Positions 42,157 through 51,705 of a stretch of 64,000 bases of DNA are shown here, piece after piece. Source of the stretch: Ardenticatenaceae bacterium (GTDB taxonomy: Bacteria > Chloroflexota > Anaerolineae > Promineifilales > Promineifilaceae). The translations under genes and the position numbers were made by a program. The notes under the pieces are model-generated. The model worked only from the letters and a program-made list of their open reading frames with translations, did not search any database and had not been told where the DNA came from. The number at the start of each line of letters is the position of its first letter. Position 1 is the stretch's first letter. The DNA is taken from contig JACKBS010000006.1 in the NCBI GenBank assembly GCA_020634435.1, positions 310,001 through 374,000 on the forward strand, written 5' to 3'.

Positions 42157-43833
42157 ATGACGCGCCAACATCCTTTGTTGTTTTTCATTTCAATGCTCTT
42201 TTTAGCGACCCTGGCCTGCAACGCATTTGCGGGCGATACGGAACCTGCCCTCGATGTGCCGCCGCCAGTGGTAACGGTGGTTGATGCAACGGCAGTTCCC
42301 GGTTCAGAAACCCCCATTGTAGACATAGCCCCGACGGCGACACTTCCTGGCGGCAGCGGCGGAACGACCGTTGCCTCTGGCAGCCCCTACATCACCATGC
42401 TGGTCGATCTCAATATTCGCTCTGGCCCTGGGGTGGTGTATGAACGGCTGGGTTTTTTCCTCAAAAATTCCACCGCGGCAGTGCTGGGGCGTGATCCCGG
42501 CACTGGCTGGTGGCTGGTCACCTGCCCCAGCGAAATTTCTGCTTCGCAATGCTGGGTCTCTGGCGGGGCGCAGTACACGTTGGGCAGCAATGTAGATGGC
42601 GTGCCTGTGGCCGCCGTGCCGCCAACCCCGACCCCGCTGCCAACTGCTACAGTCACTTCAGAACCGGTAGCGGATACGGCCGTTATTGATGGCCTGGGCA
42701 GTTACATCGTTTACAGCGATACCGATGGCATCTGGCGGCTGCCGCTGGACAATACCCAATCGCCGCCTGTGGCCGGAGCGCCGGTGCTCTTGGCCGCGAT
42801 TACGGGCGTGGATCATCTGCTCGTCTCCCCCGATGGCCAACAAATCGCCTACGTTGCCGGGGACTTTGAGAGCAACCGGCTGGGCGTCCTTTCTGTAACT
42901 GGCAGCGGTCAGGTATTGGTAGCGTCGGAAGATTTGCCTAACGAGGCAGGCAGCGACTTTGGTATTTTGATTCACCAGGTGGACTGGCTGCCCAACAGCC
43001 AATCGCTGGCCTTTAACACGCGCATTGTGAACCTGATTGGGCCGGGCGCCGCACCGCAGGCTGATCTTTGGCTGGTAACTACCAGCGGCACCCTCACCGA
43101 GCAGTTTGCTCTGGACACGGCCGGGCACACCTTTGCCCTTTCGCCGGACGGCAGCCGCGTGATTTTTGGCAACCCCGACAGCGTAACGCGGGTAAATCTA
43201 GACGGCAGCAACCGCGAAACGGTGATTGAGTTTCCGTTTGTCAACACGGCCAGCGAATACGCCTGGGTGCCCACTGCCCAATGGCTGCCCAGCGGCAGCC
43301 AGGCCTACGTGGCCATCGCCGATGACGATCCATGGACGGATGATGCTGAGGCGACGCTGTACCAAATTCCGGTGAGCGGTCCGGCGGCAGCGATTGGGTC
43401 GCTGTTGGGCAACACGCTCTTCTCGCCCGTGCAGTGGACGCGCAGCGGGGGCAATCTGGGCTACGTGCAGCTGATTGTGAACTCCGACAACACGCAATCT
43501 GTGGTTGTAGCAGATGGCGATGGGGATGGTCCAACGGCCGTAAAAACCACCAACAACCAGCCACTGATCTTCACCGGATGGAATCGCTCCGGCAGCTACT
43601 TCCTCTATGCTGGCCCGACGTATGTTGGTGTGGGGCAAGTGGGACAGCCGGCACTGGAAGTGTTGGTGACGGGCAACGTCGGGTCGCAAATGTGGCTGAC
43701 GGACGGGGCGTACGTAACGGCCGTTGGCAACAGCGGCAGCTGGCAATTCCTCACGGGGGATGTGCTGGGCAATACGCGATTGGTGGGGGATACGGCCGTT
43801 GCTACCCCCGTTTTTGATGTGTGGGTCCCTTAA
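42157..43833 (+). CDS. Lipoprotein with SH3b domain and beta-propeller
   Basis: 558 residues with TAAGGAG before ATG 42157. Lipobox LATLAC (about 16-21), a Val/Pro/Thr linker, then a bacterial SH3 domain (about 78-145: VDLNIRSGPGVVYERLG, ending in CWVSG). A PTPTPLPTATVT spacer leads into a TolB/WD-like propeller (about 180-558) with repeated LLVSPDGQQIAYVAG- and FALSPDGSRVIFG-type blades. It is an exported surface protein probably binding cell wall or ligands; function unknown. A terminator follows. Confidence 0.85.
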   Translation: MTRQHPLLFFISMLFLATLACNAFAGDTEPALDVPPPVVTVVDATAVPGSETPIVDIAPTATLPGGSGGTTVASGSPYITMLVDLNIRSGPGVVYERLGFFLKNSTAAVLGRDPGTGWWLVTCPSEISASQCWVSGGAQYTLGSNVDGVPVAAVPPTPTPLPTATVTSEPVADTAVIDGLGSYIVYSDTDGIWRLPLDNTQSPPVAGAPVLLAAITGVDHLLVSPDGQQIAYVAGDFESNRLGVLSVTGSGQVLVASEDLPNEAGSDFGILIHQVDWLPNSQSLAFNTRIVNLIGPGAAPQADLWLVTTSGTLTEQFALDTAGHTFALSPDGSRVIFGNPDSVTRVNLDGSNRETVIEFPFVNTASEYAWVPTAQWLPSGSQAYVAIADDDPWTDDAEATLYQIPVSGPAAAIGSLLGNTLFSPVQWTRSGGNLGYVQLIVNSDNTQSVVVADGDGDGPTAVKTTNNQPLIFTGWNRSGSYFLYAGPTYVGVGQVGQPALEVLVTGNVGSQMWLTDGAYVTAVGNSGSWQFLTGDVLGNTRLVGDTAVATPVFDVWVP

Positions 43834-43865
43834 TTGAGGCTGGAGCCGAATAAATATTCATCAAC

Positions 43866-43910
43866 AGATTTCGCAGATTGAAAAGATGTGATCTGCGAAA
43901 TCTTTATTTT
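43866..43910 (+). terminator. Terminator-like hairpin after the SH3 lipoprotein
   Basis: 13-base perfect arms AGATTTCGCAGAT/ATCTGCGAAATCT followed by TTATTTT. Confidence 0.75.
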
Positions 43911-43944
43911 CTTGCTAATAGCAAAATTTGTTAGTAAGGGGCTA

Positions 43945-43984
43945 AAAAGAAGTGCGCCCCCTGTCCTGCATAAACAGGGGGCGC
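43945..43984 (-). terminator. Rho-independent terminator for the ftsZ side
   Basis: GC-rich 11-base arms (43954-43964 and 43974-43984) are followed on the minus strand by ACTTCTTTTT. It ends leftward transcription about 265 bases after ftsZ. Confidence 0.8.
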
Positions 43985-44248
43985 GTGCAGAGGGGATGTT
44001 GTTTGTTGGTGAGATTTAGATGAGGGACTGCACCAACGAAAACAAAAAGGAGCGCTGCGCAGTAACTGCTGGTGGTAGTTGTCCGATACCTGCTCTGGCA
44101 GTTACTGCCCATTACCCTGGCTTGGGGCAGACACCGGGAGGTAGTCTGCCTGTACCAGATGTAATTTACAGTGTTGGCGGCTTGCAGTCTTGATGGACTG
44201 CGCAATCCAACGGATTGCCAACTCTGTTGAGTTGATTAGGTTGTAAAA
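43985..44248. other. Stretch between terminator and ftsZ stop without a gene
   Basis: Contains GCAGTAACTGC and CAGTTACTGCC partial repeats but no convincing gene; the short reading frames here lack start signals and family features. Confidence 0.5.
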
Positions 44249-45397
<1,149 letters not shown>

Positions 45398-45424
45398 GTG
45401 AATACCCTCTTGCTAAGTGATTCC

Positions 45425-45501
45425 AAAAAAGCTGAAGGAGTGGGGCAAAATGATTGCTCTTGGGCAATCATTACCTCTTCCCGGGTTTCCCCACTCCTTC
45501 A
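45425..45501 (-). terminator. Branched terminator/attenuator between HTH gene and ftsZ
   Basis: Outer arms TGAAGGAGTGGGG (45433-45445) and CCCCACTCCTTCA (45489-45501) pair perfectly, with an inner stem AATGATTGC/GCAATCATT (45449-45457, 45464-45472). On the minus strand the stem is followed by GCTTTTTT at 45425-45432, only about 28 bases before the ftsZ start. It could end the HTH transcript or attenuate ftsZ. Confidence 0.8.
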
Positions 45502-45504
45502 AAG

Positions 45505-45717
45505 TTAAAACAGAGTTGCTTTATTGCCTGGCCGGGGGTCATACCGACTGGCGTACTGATCGAGCGTTGCTTTTTCTACCAGCCATTTGTTGCCAAATTT
45601 AATGGCTGGCAGCTTGCCCTGGCGGATAAGACGGCGCACAGATTCGGGATGAATGTTGAGCCGCTTGCTAATCTCCGCCACGCCCGCGTAATTCTCGATT
45701 AAGTCGTCTTTACTCAT
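45505..45717 (-). CDS. Excisionase-type helix-turn-helix DNA-binding protein
   Basis: 70 residues. GVAEISKRLNIHPESVRRLIRQGKLPAIKFGNKWLVEKATLDQY (in parts, about 12-56) is a winged-HTH of the MerR/excisionase (HTH_17) kind. Stand-alone versions are small DNA-binding regulators. It lies 107 bases upstream of ftsZ on the same strand, with a terminator between; whether it controls ftsZ is unknown. An inverted repeat lies upstream at 45764-45829. Confidence 0.85.
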   Translation of the reverse strand: MSKDDLIENYAGVAEISKRLNIHPESVRRLIRQGKLPAIKFGNKWLVEKATLDQYASRYDPRPGNKATLF

Positions 45718-45763
45718 TGCTTCTCATGGTGTTTGAAGAAGCATCCTCACATGTGCGGGATAC

Positions 45764-45829
45764 TACAACAATTCTATATGTTGCAACAATACAACAAAAC
45801 TCGATCACTGTCAAGTACCAATTGTTGTA
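45764..45829. promoter_or_regulatory. Inverted repeat TACAACAATT upstream of the HTH gene
   Basis: Perfect 10-base arms (45764-45773, 45820-45829) with extra ACAACA copies between them flank a TATAGAAT-like -10 on the minus strand. They could be two operator half-sites for the HTH protein. Confidence 0.4.
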
Positions 45830-45917
45830 ATACGTCAACAGAGTTTGCGGCTAAATTAGGGGGGCTAAGAGAAGAGAGGGTGAGGGAGGAAACGGCCGTT
45901 TCCTCCCCGACAACAGT

Positions 45918-46424
45918 TTATTCTTTTGTACCAACCCACTGGACTTCAATATTGGCTTCCGCCCAGAGCCGCTGGCTCAACTCGCCCACGTGGCTTTGCA
46001 AATGGCGAATGCTGTAAAACTGAAGCTCCAGCTTGTTAAGCGGAATCCAGTCAAACCCCGATGGGGCAGCTAAATCGACGGCTTGCGTTTGGCGATGCAC
46101 TTCTTGTTGGCACACCGCCAGATAATCCAAAATTTCCGCCTGGCTAAATGGCTCGCCTGGTTCAACCACTTCATCTGGTGCCCAGGGCGGTGGGCCAAAG
46201 GCATTGAGGTTGGGGCGGTGTTTGGACCAGGGGATGAAATCGGCATCGGTGGGCTGGAGATAGAGGTGGGTGTAGAACAGCGCATGGTAGGCGATGTGCC
46301 AGAAAGCACCTGCGTGCGCCGGATTGGCACTGACCCAAAGGTCGTCTGGGCACTTGGTAATCACCTGCTTGAGCATTTCCAGAGCAGCAAGGTACTGCGC
46401 GGTAACAACTGCTTTAACATCCAT
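45918..46424 (-). CDS. DinB-like (DinB/YfiT superfamily) protein
   Basis: 168 residues, AGGAGG before ATG 46424. A four-helix bundle with His in FWHIAYHALFYTHLYL (about 47-62) and in SIRHLQSHVGELSQRL (about 138-153), which form the metal triad. Members include thiol transferases and uncharacterised metal enzymes; the substrate is unknown. It is not linked to a repair locus here. Confidence 0.87.
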   Translation of the reverse strand: MDVKAVVTAQYLAALEMLKQVITKCPDDLWVSANPAHAGAFWHIAYHALFYTHLYLQPTDADFIPWSKHRPNLNAFGPPPWAPDEVVEPGEPFSQAEILDYLAVCQQEVHRQTQAVDLAAPSGFDWIPLNKLELQFYSIRHLQSHVGELSQRLWAEANIEVQWVGTKE

Positions 46425-46492
46425 CGTGGGCCTCCTTATTTTTGTGATAAGGCATTATGGCACAGATTATGGAGAATGCCGAAGGGGGGAGA

Positions 46493-46540
46493 GGATGACA
46501 AGGTGACAAGGTGAGAGGGTGACAAGGTGACAAGGTGAAT
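46493..46540. repeat. Short tandem repeat GGTGACAA, about six units
   Basis: Eight-base units GGTGACAA with variants (GGTGAGAG, GGTGAATA) lie head to tail between the cytochrome and DinB genes. A size-variable slippage site. Confidence 0.75.
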
Positions 46541-46582
46541 AGACCTTGCCACCCTCATTACTCGTATTGAGTACCGTGCTAT

Positions 46583-47860
46583 TTAATCCTTGTCTATCAA
46601 CGGTAAAAACAGGTGATCGTCCAGCGACCCGCCATGAATTCCGCCGCCAGTTGGCTCTGTGAGGTGGCAAACCGTGCAGACTTCCAGCGTGTCGTTATAC
46701 CCTTGCAAATCAATAAACTTGATGCCGTCATTGGCCTCGCGGCTGGGAGCAATGGCGTGTGGGCTGTCGTGGCAGGCGGCGCAGTACAAGTCGCCGTGAC
46801 CCTTGGACAGCCGGTACAAAGCCTGGTCTTGTTGGTAAGCTGACCCATGACAGGCGGCATTGTCGCAGCGGGGTTCATTGAGCCACGGGTTCGGGTTTTG
46901 CGCGACAGTCTCCATGCTTTGGTGGCAATCGAGGCAGTCCATGTTGTGTTCGGTGGACATCACATCCCGCAAGCAGAGGGTGCTGGGGCCAGGATGGCAT
47001 TTGTAGCAACCTTCCTGTGTGTTGGAAACTTCTTCGGCATGTTTTTCATGCATGGCGTTGGACAGGCTGGGAATGCCGGGGATGCCCGGTTTGCCCAGCG
47101 CGTTGGAGGAGTGGCATTCTGCACACAACACAGGGCGACGACTCATGAGCGGTTCAGTGAGTCCTGGCGGGTATTCATCCTGGTTTTCTTTATCGTGTAA
47201 GGTGAGAATGTTTGTTTCGACGCGCCCCGTGGCAATGCCTTCTACACCACCATCATGATGGCAGTCGTCGCAGTTCATCTCGGTAGAGACAGGGGCAACG
47301 GCCGTTGTTTGGGCCAACACCATGCCGCTGCTCTGATCCGTTACCGTAATTTCGGCGAGCTGGTACGGGTACGGATTGGTTAAATCGCTGTCCAGGAACT
47401 CCGTGAGGGGGATGCCTTCGGCCGCAAAATGATCGTCGTGGAGGTCCATTGACCCGGCTAGCCCTTTGCCAGCCAGACCCACATTGGGTGGCAAATCCAC
47501 GCCAAAGAGGGCCAAATCATAATCCCAGAAGTTCGATTTTCCCACGGAGTAGCTGTTGTCGGGGAAGGTGTAGGTGACGGTGATACCCGAGGTGACAATC
47601 TGTGGCGGATCGCCTGTTTTGATGACTTGGGCCCATAGGGTGTTGTAGGGCGGCAAAACGGCTAAATCTTGAAAATCGCGATTGTAGCAGTGCATGCCCA
47701 AATCGTTCCAGGCCAGCACGATGTAATCACGGGTGGGCACGGCGTCTGCCTGGGCTATTTCTTCTTGAGGATGCAGGAGCTTTTGCCAAAGGGAAGCGCC
47801 GAGAACAACCATACCAATGAACAGGGCAAAACCAAGCCATCTTATTCGTTGCCAGAACAT
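46583..47860 (-). CDS. Heptaheme c-type cytochrome
   Basis: 425 residues from ATG 47860, with AAGGAG 7 bases upstream; a longer reading to 48016 is rejected. N-terminal anchor about 5-25. Six CxxCH heme sites (CDDCH, CAECH, CYKCH, CLDCH, CAACH, CTVCH) and one CX4CH (CDNAACH) all lie in the C-terminal two-thirds; the N-terminal third is a beta-rich domain. It is an extracytoplasmic electron carrier. No oxidoreductase partner or cytochrome maturation gene is adjacent, so donor and acceptor are unknown. Confidence 0.9.
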   Translation of the reverse strand: MFWQRIRWLGFALFIGMVVLGASLWQKLLHPQEEIAQADAVPTRDYIVLAWNDLGMHCYNRDFQDLAVLPPYNTLWAQVIKTGDPPQIVTSGITVTYTFPDNSYSVGKSNFWDYDLALFGVDLPPNVGLAGKGLAGSMDLHDDHFAAEGIPLTEFLDSDLTNPYPYQLAEITVTDQSSGMVLAQTTAVAPVSTEMNCDDCHHDGGVEGIATGRVETNILTLHDKENQDEYPPGLTEPLMSRRPVLCAECHSSNALGKPGIPGIPSLSNAMHEKHAEEVSNTQEGCYKCHPGPSTLCLRDVMSTEHNMDCLDCHQSMETVAQNPNPWLNEPRCDNAACHGSAYQQDQALYRLSKGHGDLYCAACHDSPHAIAPSREANDGIKFIDLQGYNDTLEVCTVCHLTEPTGGGIHGGSLDDHLFLPLIDKD

Positions 47861-48141
47861 GTTTTCTCCTTGTAAAGAGCAGGACAAAACTGGGCGAGGA
47901 GGCAGGACGACGTTTTGTCCTACAGTAAATAGAAGGTCGCCAACGGCCGTTTCTCGGCCGCTAAACCAAGAATGCGTGATGATCGGCAAAACTGTTTTGC
48001 CTATCTTCACACTCAATAAGTGTTTGATTTGCGAGAATGGTAACGGTTGGGGAGGTGGATTGGCACGTTGGGGGAGGATACGGCCGTATCACACATGAAC
48101 GGCCCCATTTGTTCCTAATTCACAATATATTTCTCCTGCGA

Positions 48142-49125
48142 TTAAGAAGCTTCGCCCCGAGCCGAATGGTCCGCCTCATCACCTATCATTTGCTGCGCTC
48201 GGGTAGCCATTTGCTGGAGGACTTCACGTAAGGCCTTCGGTTGTCTAACCACCACGGGAAAATCCAGGCCCAGCAGAAAAAAAGACACCCATTCCAGGTG
48301 AAGTGCCGCGCGGCGAAAGATGACTCCTTCTTCACTCTTTTCCAGTGTGCCCAACTCCGGCGGTATGATTTGCTCGGCGTTTTCTAGCGTGGTTTTCAGT
48401 AAAACTTCCACCTGCTCTGCTTCTGGCCGTGAATATAAGGCACTTAATACATGCCCCAGCACGTCAAATCTTTCCGGTCGGTCAAAGGTCTCCTGGCACG
48501 GCTCTAAAGCGATAATGCGATCCAGGCGAAAGGTCCGCAGGTCACGGCGCAGATGGCAGTAACCAGCGGTGTACCAGAAACCTTCATAAAAGACCACGCC
48601 GTAAGGATCAAAAGTACGCTCTGTTTTGTCGCCTGCGTGGGACAGATAACTTAGCTGGAGCTGTTGTTTTTGCTGCACCGCAGAGCTCAGGGTCGCCACA
48701 AAATTATTGTCTATCCGCGACGGCCGGGACTCCAGATGAAAGGTGATCGCTTCTTCTAGCGCTCTGGCCTGGTTCAGGAGCTTTTCGGGCATCACCCGTT
48801 CAGCTTTGGCCAGAGCGCTTTGCCCGGCGGCTACCTCTACTGGAAAGCGAAATTCTCGGATGGCCAGCAGCCCCAGCGTCAGTGCAATGGCTTCCGCTTC
48901 CGTGAACATAAGTGGGGGCATGCGATGGCCGCGCTGTAGTTGGTAACTACCGCCGGGGCCGCGCCGGGATTCAACAGGAATGCCCATATCCTGGAGCATG
49001 ACGATATAGCGCCGCACCGTGCGTGGATCTACCTCTAGCCGCCGGGCGATTTCTGCGCCGCTAATTTGACCACGCGATTGTAGCAGTTCGAGTACGCTCA
49101 ACAGACGAGTTGTCGGGGAATACAT
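48142..49125 (-). CDS. HTH/WYL-domain transcriptional regulator (YafY-like)
   Basis: 327 residues. N-terminal HTH_11 (LLSVLELLQSRGQISGAEIARRLEVDPRTVRRYI, in parts, 8-42), then the WYL domain (about 145-235), in which the ligand loop reads VFYEGFWYTAGYC, and a C-terminal WCX extension to 327. WYL regulators sense small ligands or nucleic acids. It is divergent from a VOC-family gene, with an AGGAC/GTCCT dyad in the shared control region, so it probably controls that gene and itself. Confidence 0.9.
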   Translation of the reverse strand: MYSPTTRLLSVLELLQSRGQISGAEIARRLEVDPRTVRRYIVMLQDMGIPVESRRGPGGSYQLQRGHRMPPLMFTEAEAIALTLGLLAIREFRFPVEVAAGQSALAKAERVMPEKLLNQARALEEAITFHLESRPSRIDNNFVATLSSAVQQKQQLQLSYLSHAGDKTERTFDPYGVVFYEGFWYTAGYCHLRRDLRTFRLDRIIALEPCQETFDRPERFDVLGHVLSALYSRPEAEQVEVLLKTTLENAEQIIPPELGTLEKSEEGVIFRRAALHLEWVSFFLLGLDFPVVVRQPKALREVLQQMATRAQQMIGDEADHSARGEAS

Positions 49126-49140
49126 TTTTTCCTTCTAATT

Positions 49141-49157
49141 AGGACGAATATTGTCCT
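49141..49157. promoter_or_regulatory. Candidate operator AGGAC-N7-GTCCT
   Basis: Dyad AGGACGAATATTGTCCT in the divergent control region between the WYL regulator and the VOC gene; GATTATACGG just beyond may carry a -10. Confidence 0.5.
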
Positions 49158-49223
49158 GATTATACGGTAGGATGACATCATAACACCAAGATTTTGTTCA
49201 CTGACATAAAAGGAGATAGCAAA

Positions 49224-49748
49224 ATGAGTATAACAATTCCCGACGGCTACAACACGATCAACCCCTTCATTATTACCACAGATGCCCTGACCTTCATTAA
49301 ATTTCTGGAAACGGTTTTTGAGGCCAACGAACGGCCAGAGGCCCATACGTCGGACACCGACGGCCTTCTGCTGCACGCGGAGCTGGTGATCGGCAATTCT
49401 GTCGTCATGGTGGCGGATAGAAAAGAAGGCTGGCCTTTTACTCCCAGCCTGTTACAGGTCTATGTAAATGATCTTGCGGCCACCTTGCAGCGCGCCGAGG
49501 CTCAGGGTGCCAGAATTGTAACGCAACCAACTGAAGTTTATGGCGATCTTTTTTCCCGCTTTGTTGACCCATGGGACAACCTTTGGTGGGTCTATCAGCA
49601 CCAGGAAGCATTCGTGTGGGAGGAATATGCAGATGGTGAGGCGGAGGCAAGCTGGGCTGCCGAAGCAAGCTGGGCTACCGAATCAAACGAGCTGCAATAC
49701 ATCCATGAGACGTTGCTGCAGACAATGAAAGGATTGGGTAAGAAATAA
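49224..49748 (+). CDS. VOC (glyoxalase/PhnB-like) family protein
   Basis: 174 residues, AGGAG before ATG 49224. The VOC fold is seen in INPFIITTDALTFIKFLETVFEA (in parts, about 13-36), HAELVIGNSVVMVAD and DPWDNLWWVYQHQE. The C-terminus carries two nearly identical units EASWAAEASWATE, a short internal repeat. PhnB-like proteins bind metals or small aromatics; function here unknown. Divergent from its likely regulator. Confidence 0.87.
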   Translation: MSITIPDGYNTINPFIITTDALTFIKFLETVFEANERPEAHTSDTDGLLLHAELVIGNSVVMVADRKEGWPFTPSLLQVYVNDLAATLQRAEAQGARIVTQPTEVYGDLFSRFVDPWDNLWWVYQHQEAFVWEEYADGEAEASWAAEASWATESNELQYIHETLLQTMKGLGKK

Positions 49749-49754
49749 CTTCTC

Positions 49755-49793
49755 GCGGCGCGGCGTCAGCGCAGTTATGCGCCGCCGCGCCGC
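49755..49793 (+). terminator. GC-rich hairpin after the VOC gene
   Basis: 11-base perfect arms GCGGCGCGGCG/CGCCGCGCCGC start 6 bases after the stop. No T-run, so possibly rho-assisted. Confidence 0.5.
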
Positions 49794-50094
49794 CTTGCCT
49801 CATCCTGCCCCCCTACTATTCCGCGCCAGTCAACGCCCCATTCAGTTGAGTTTGGGTGGTGGCATAACGGCTGGTATCATGGAAATACCGTCCCACCTCT
49901 TCCCCATAAATTCGTTCCTTACTTCAATTCGTTGTTGTCACCTTGCCGCCAGCATAGAAAGAAGGCTCCCGTGGGCGAAAGGTTGACTGAGTCGCATTGC
50001 AGTTCTTTTGCAGCTGTTTTCTAGTTTGGTAACAAGATTGTTTGTTATGCTCTGCCAGGTATCCAGTCACATCATACTATCAATCTCGTTAACT
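49794..50094. other. Non-coding gap before the sigma-like gene
   Basis: About 300 bases with no gene recognised; the small frames here lack start signals. It presumably holds the promoter of the sigma-like gene. Confidence 0.5.
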
Positions 50095-50787
50095 ATGAAC
50101 TCACAACAAACGCTCATCGCTGCCAGTTTATCTGATTTAATTTCCAGCTGCTGCAAGGAACAAAACAGGCTAGTCCCGGCCCAGGGCATCTGCTTTGAGC
50201 TGTTTCGCCGGGCCATCGAGCTGGGTGATGACCCGGCCTGGTTTGCCGTGCAGCAGCAGTTTCGACCCCTGTTTGTGCGCTGGGTGTACGAATCCTATCG
50301 CGGCGTTCTGGATCACTTTATGGTAGAAGATTTGCTCCAGACGGCCCTGGAGCGATTTTGGTGTGCCCTGGCCGCATCCCCCGTCCCGCTGGCTGATCGC
50401 TTTGCCTGTACCGGTGCCCTGCTCAAGTACATGAAGCAGTGCATTCGGAGCGCCTGCCGTGAATGGCAGCGCAGCGAAATGCGCGCCTACCGCCTGCACC
50501 AGCGCCTGGCAGCCGATGCCCAATCCACGCCAGAACCACGGCCGTTGGAGCGGCTGTGGACGCAAAAAGCGGCGGCGGTGCAGCAAGAAAATTTACGCCG
50601 CTGGCTGCAAGAGCAGTGCCAGGACGAAGCCGAAAAGATGGTTTACCGGCTGTCGTTTGAAGAAGAGCTGAAGCCGGGCCAGATTGTGACCCGCCACCCG
50701 GAACACTTCCCCGATGTGCAGGATGTTTACCGCATCAAGCTACGCCTCTACCGGCGCATTCAGCGGAGTTTTGGGTTGGGAGGGTAA
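50095..50787 (+). CDS. RNA polymerase sigma-70-like factor (divergent ECF)
   Basis: 230 residues from ATG 50095. VEDLLQTALERFWCALAA (about 78-95) is a region 2-like core-binding helix. The later part (about 170-225), with EEELKPGQIVTRHPEHFPDVQDVYRIKLRLYRRIQRSF, resembles region 4. The spacing is short and the central part is helical without a clear linker. No anti-sigma gene or target operon lies beside it; the next coding gene points the other way. It may act in trans or be a specialised regulator. Confidence 0.68.
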   Translation: MNSQQTLIAASLSDLISSCCKEQNRLVPAQGICFELFRRAIELGDDPAWFAVQQQFRPLFVRWVYESYRGVLDHFMVEDLLQTALERFWCALAASPVPLADRFACTGALLKYMKQCIRSACREWQRSEMRAYRLHQRLAADAQSTPEPRPLERLWTQKAAAVQQENLRRWLQEQCQDEAEKMVYRLSFEEELKPGQIVTRHPEHFPDVQDVYRIKLRLYRRIQRSFGLGG

Positions 50788-51028
50788 CGGCCGTACCTGA
50801 CTGGTGTTGAGGGGGTACGGCCGTTACCTACGTTAACATTTCACAACGACAACGGCCCCATTCGTTAGTTACTCAAATTCGGTGTCGTCTTTACCGTTTA
50901 CCCCTCCGCCCTACAACAAATGAAGGAGTGGGACATGGGAATGATGCCAGCCAACCTTAGATTTCTTTGAAGACTCGAACTGAGCACTGGATGCCTTCCA
51001 CAGATCAACAATATGCCGTCGTTGCCAG
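50788..51028. other. 241-base gap with two ACGGCCGT copies
   Basis: No gene seen. Palindrome copies lie near 50789 and 50817. Convergent ends of the sigma-like gene and the small lipoprotein. Confidence 0.5.
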
Positions 51029-51418
51029 CTACTCTTCTACATTCCTTTGTATCAGTGTCACGACTGTTCCACCATCCTTTACTAAAGAAATCGCACCATC
51101 TGAAATGAATTTGACCGTACCTAACGATTCCGTCTCATCTGGCTCAATTTGAATCCAAAGTGTTGCACTACTGTCCAGCCAATAGTCTTGAATTACGGTT
51201 GTTTGAAAACCATTGATATTAGTGATTTCAAGTTTGCCTTCACTAGTAAAAACCCACTCATCTAAAAATAAATCTTCATCTCTTTCTGACACTGTATACC
51301 ATTTTCCATATAGTTCCTCTTGATTAATTGAGGTTGTAGAAATATTGCAGGCAGCAAGGAAAAAGATTGTGATGATAAGGAGAAAAGAAATCCTAAAGTG
51401 AAAACGTGTATTTTTCAT
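51029..51418 (-). CDS. Small lipoprotein downstream of the RHS gene
   Basis: 129 residues from ATG 51418. A basic N-terminus (MKNTRFHFR) and a hydrophobic core lead to the lipobox FLAAC (about 20-24), then a beta-rich domain with LYGKWYTVSE, similar to lipocalin-like folds. It is AT-rich like the RHS gene upstream on the same strand. Position and size fit a surface immunity lipoprotein for the RHS C-terminal domain, but no sequence match supports that. Confidence 0.75.
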   Translation of the reverse strand: MKNTRFHFRISFLLIITIFFLAACNISTTSINQEELYGKWYTVSERDEDLFLDEWVFTSEGKLEITNINGFQTTVIQDYWLDSSATLWIQIEPDETESLGTVKFISDGAISLVKDGGTVVTLIQRNVEE

Positions 51419-51483
51419 AATTTTCTTTGGTATGTAAAAGCGGGAAAGTCTTTTAAATACATTGAAGCCATTTTTTTTACTTG

Positions 51484-51538
51484 AGCAAACCACTGAGAAA
51501 TCGCTCTTTGTTTTTTAACGAACTTTCTGTGGTTTGCT
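51484..51538. terminator. Hairpin between the RHS gene and the small lipoprotein
   Basis: 10-base arms AGCAAACCAC/GTGGTTTGCT with a further partly paired interior. It could separate the two transcripts. The rest of 51419-51705 shows nothing further. Confidence 0.55.
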
Positions 51539-51705
51539 AGGAACACAATATGCCACATCTCTTCTAGCGATTTACATAGCAATCTAGGGGGCGACTAATT
51601 TCTGTATATGACCACGAGAGCTTATTCAGAAGTCTCTCGGCCTAGGACCGAACTACGCACAACTTTTAATCGCACCCGAAATCTTGTCAAAGATATCAGA
51701 AGTAG

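Noticed and set aside
43942..44205. 87-residue leftward frame after ftsZ
   Set aside because: It runs through the terminator stem and has no ribosome site or family.
46493..46540. Possible CRISPR-like array
   Set aside because: Units are 8 bases with no spacers; a simple tandem repeat.
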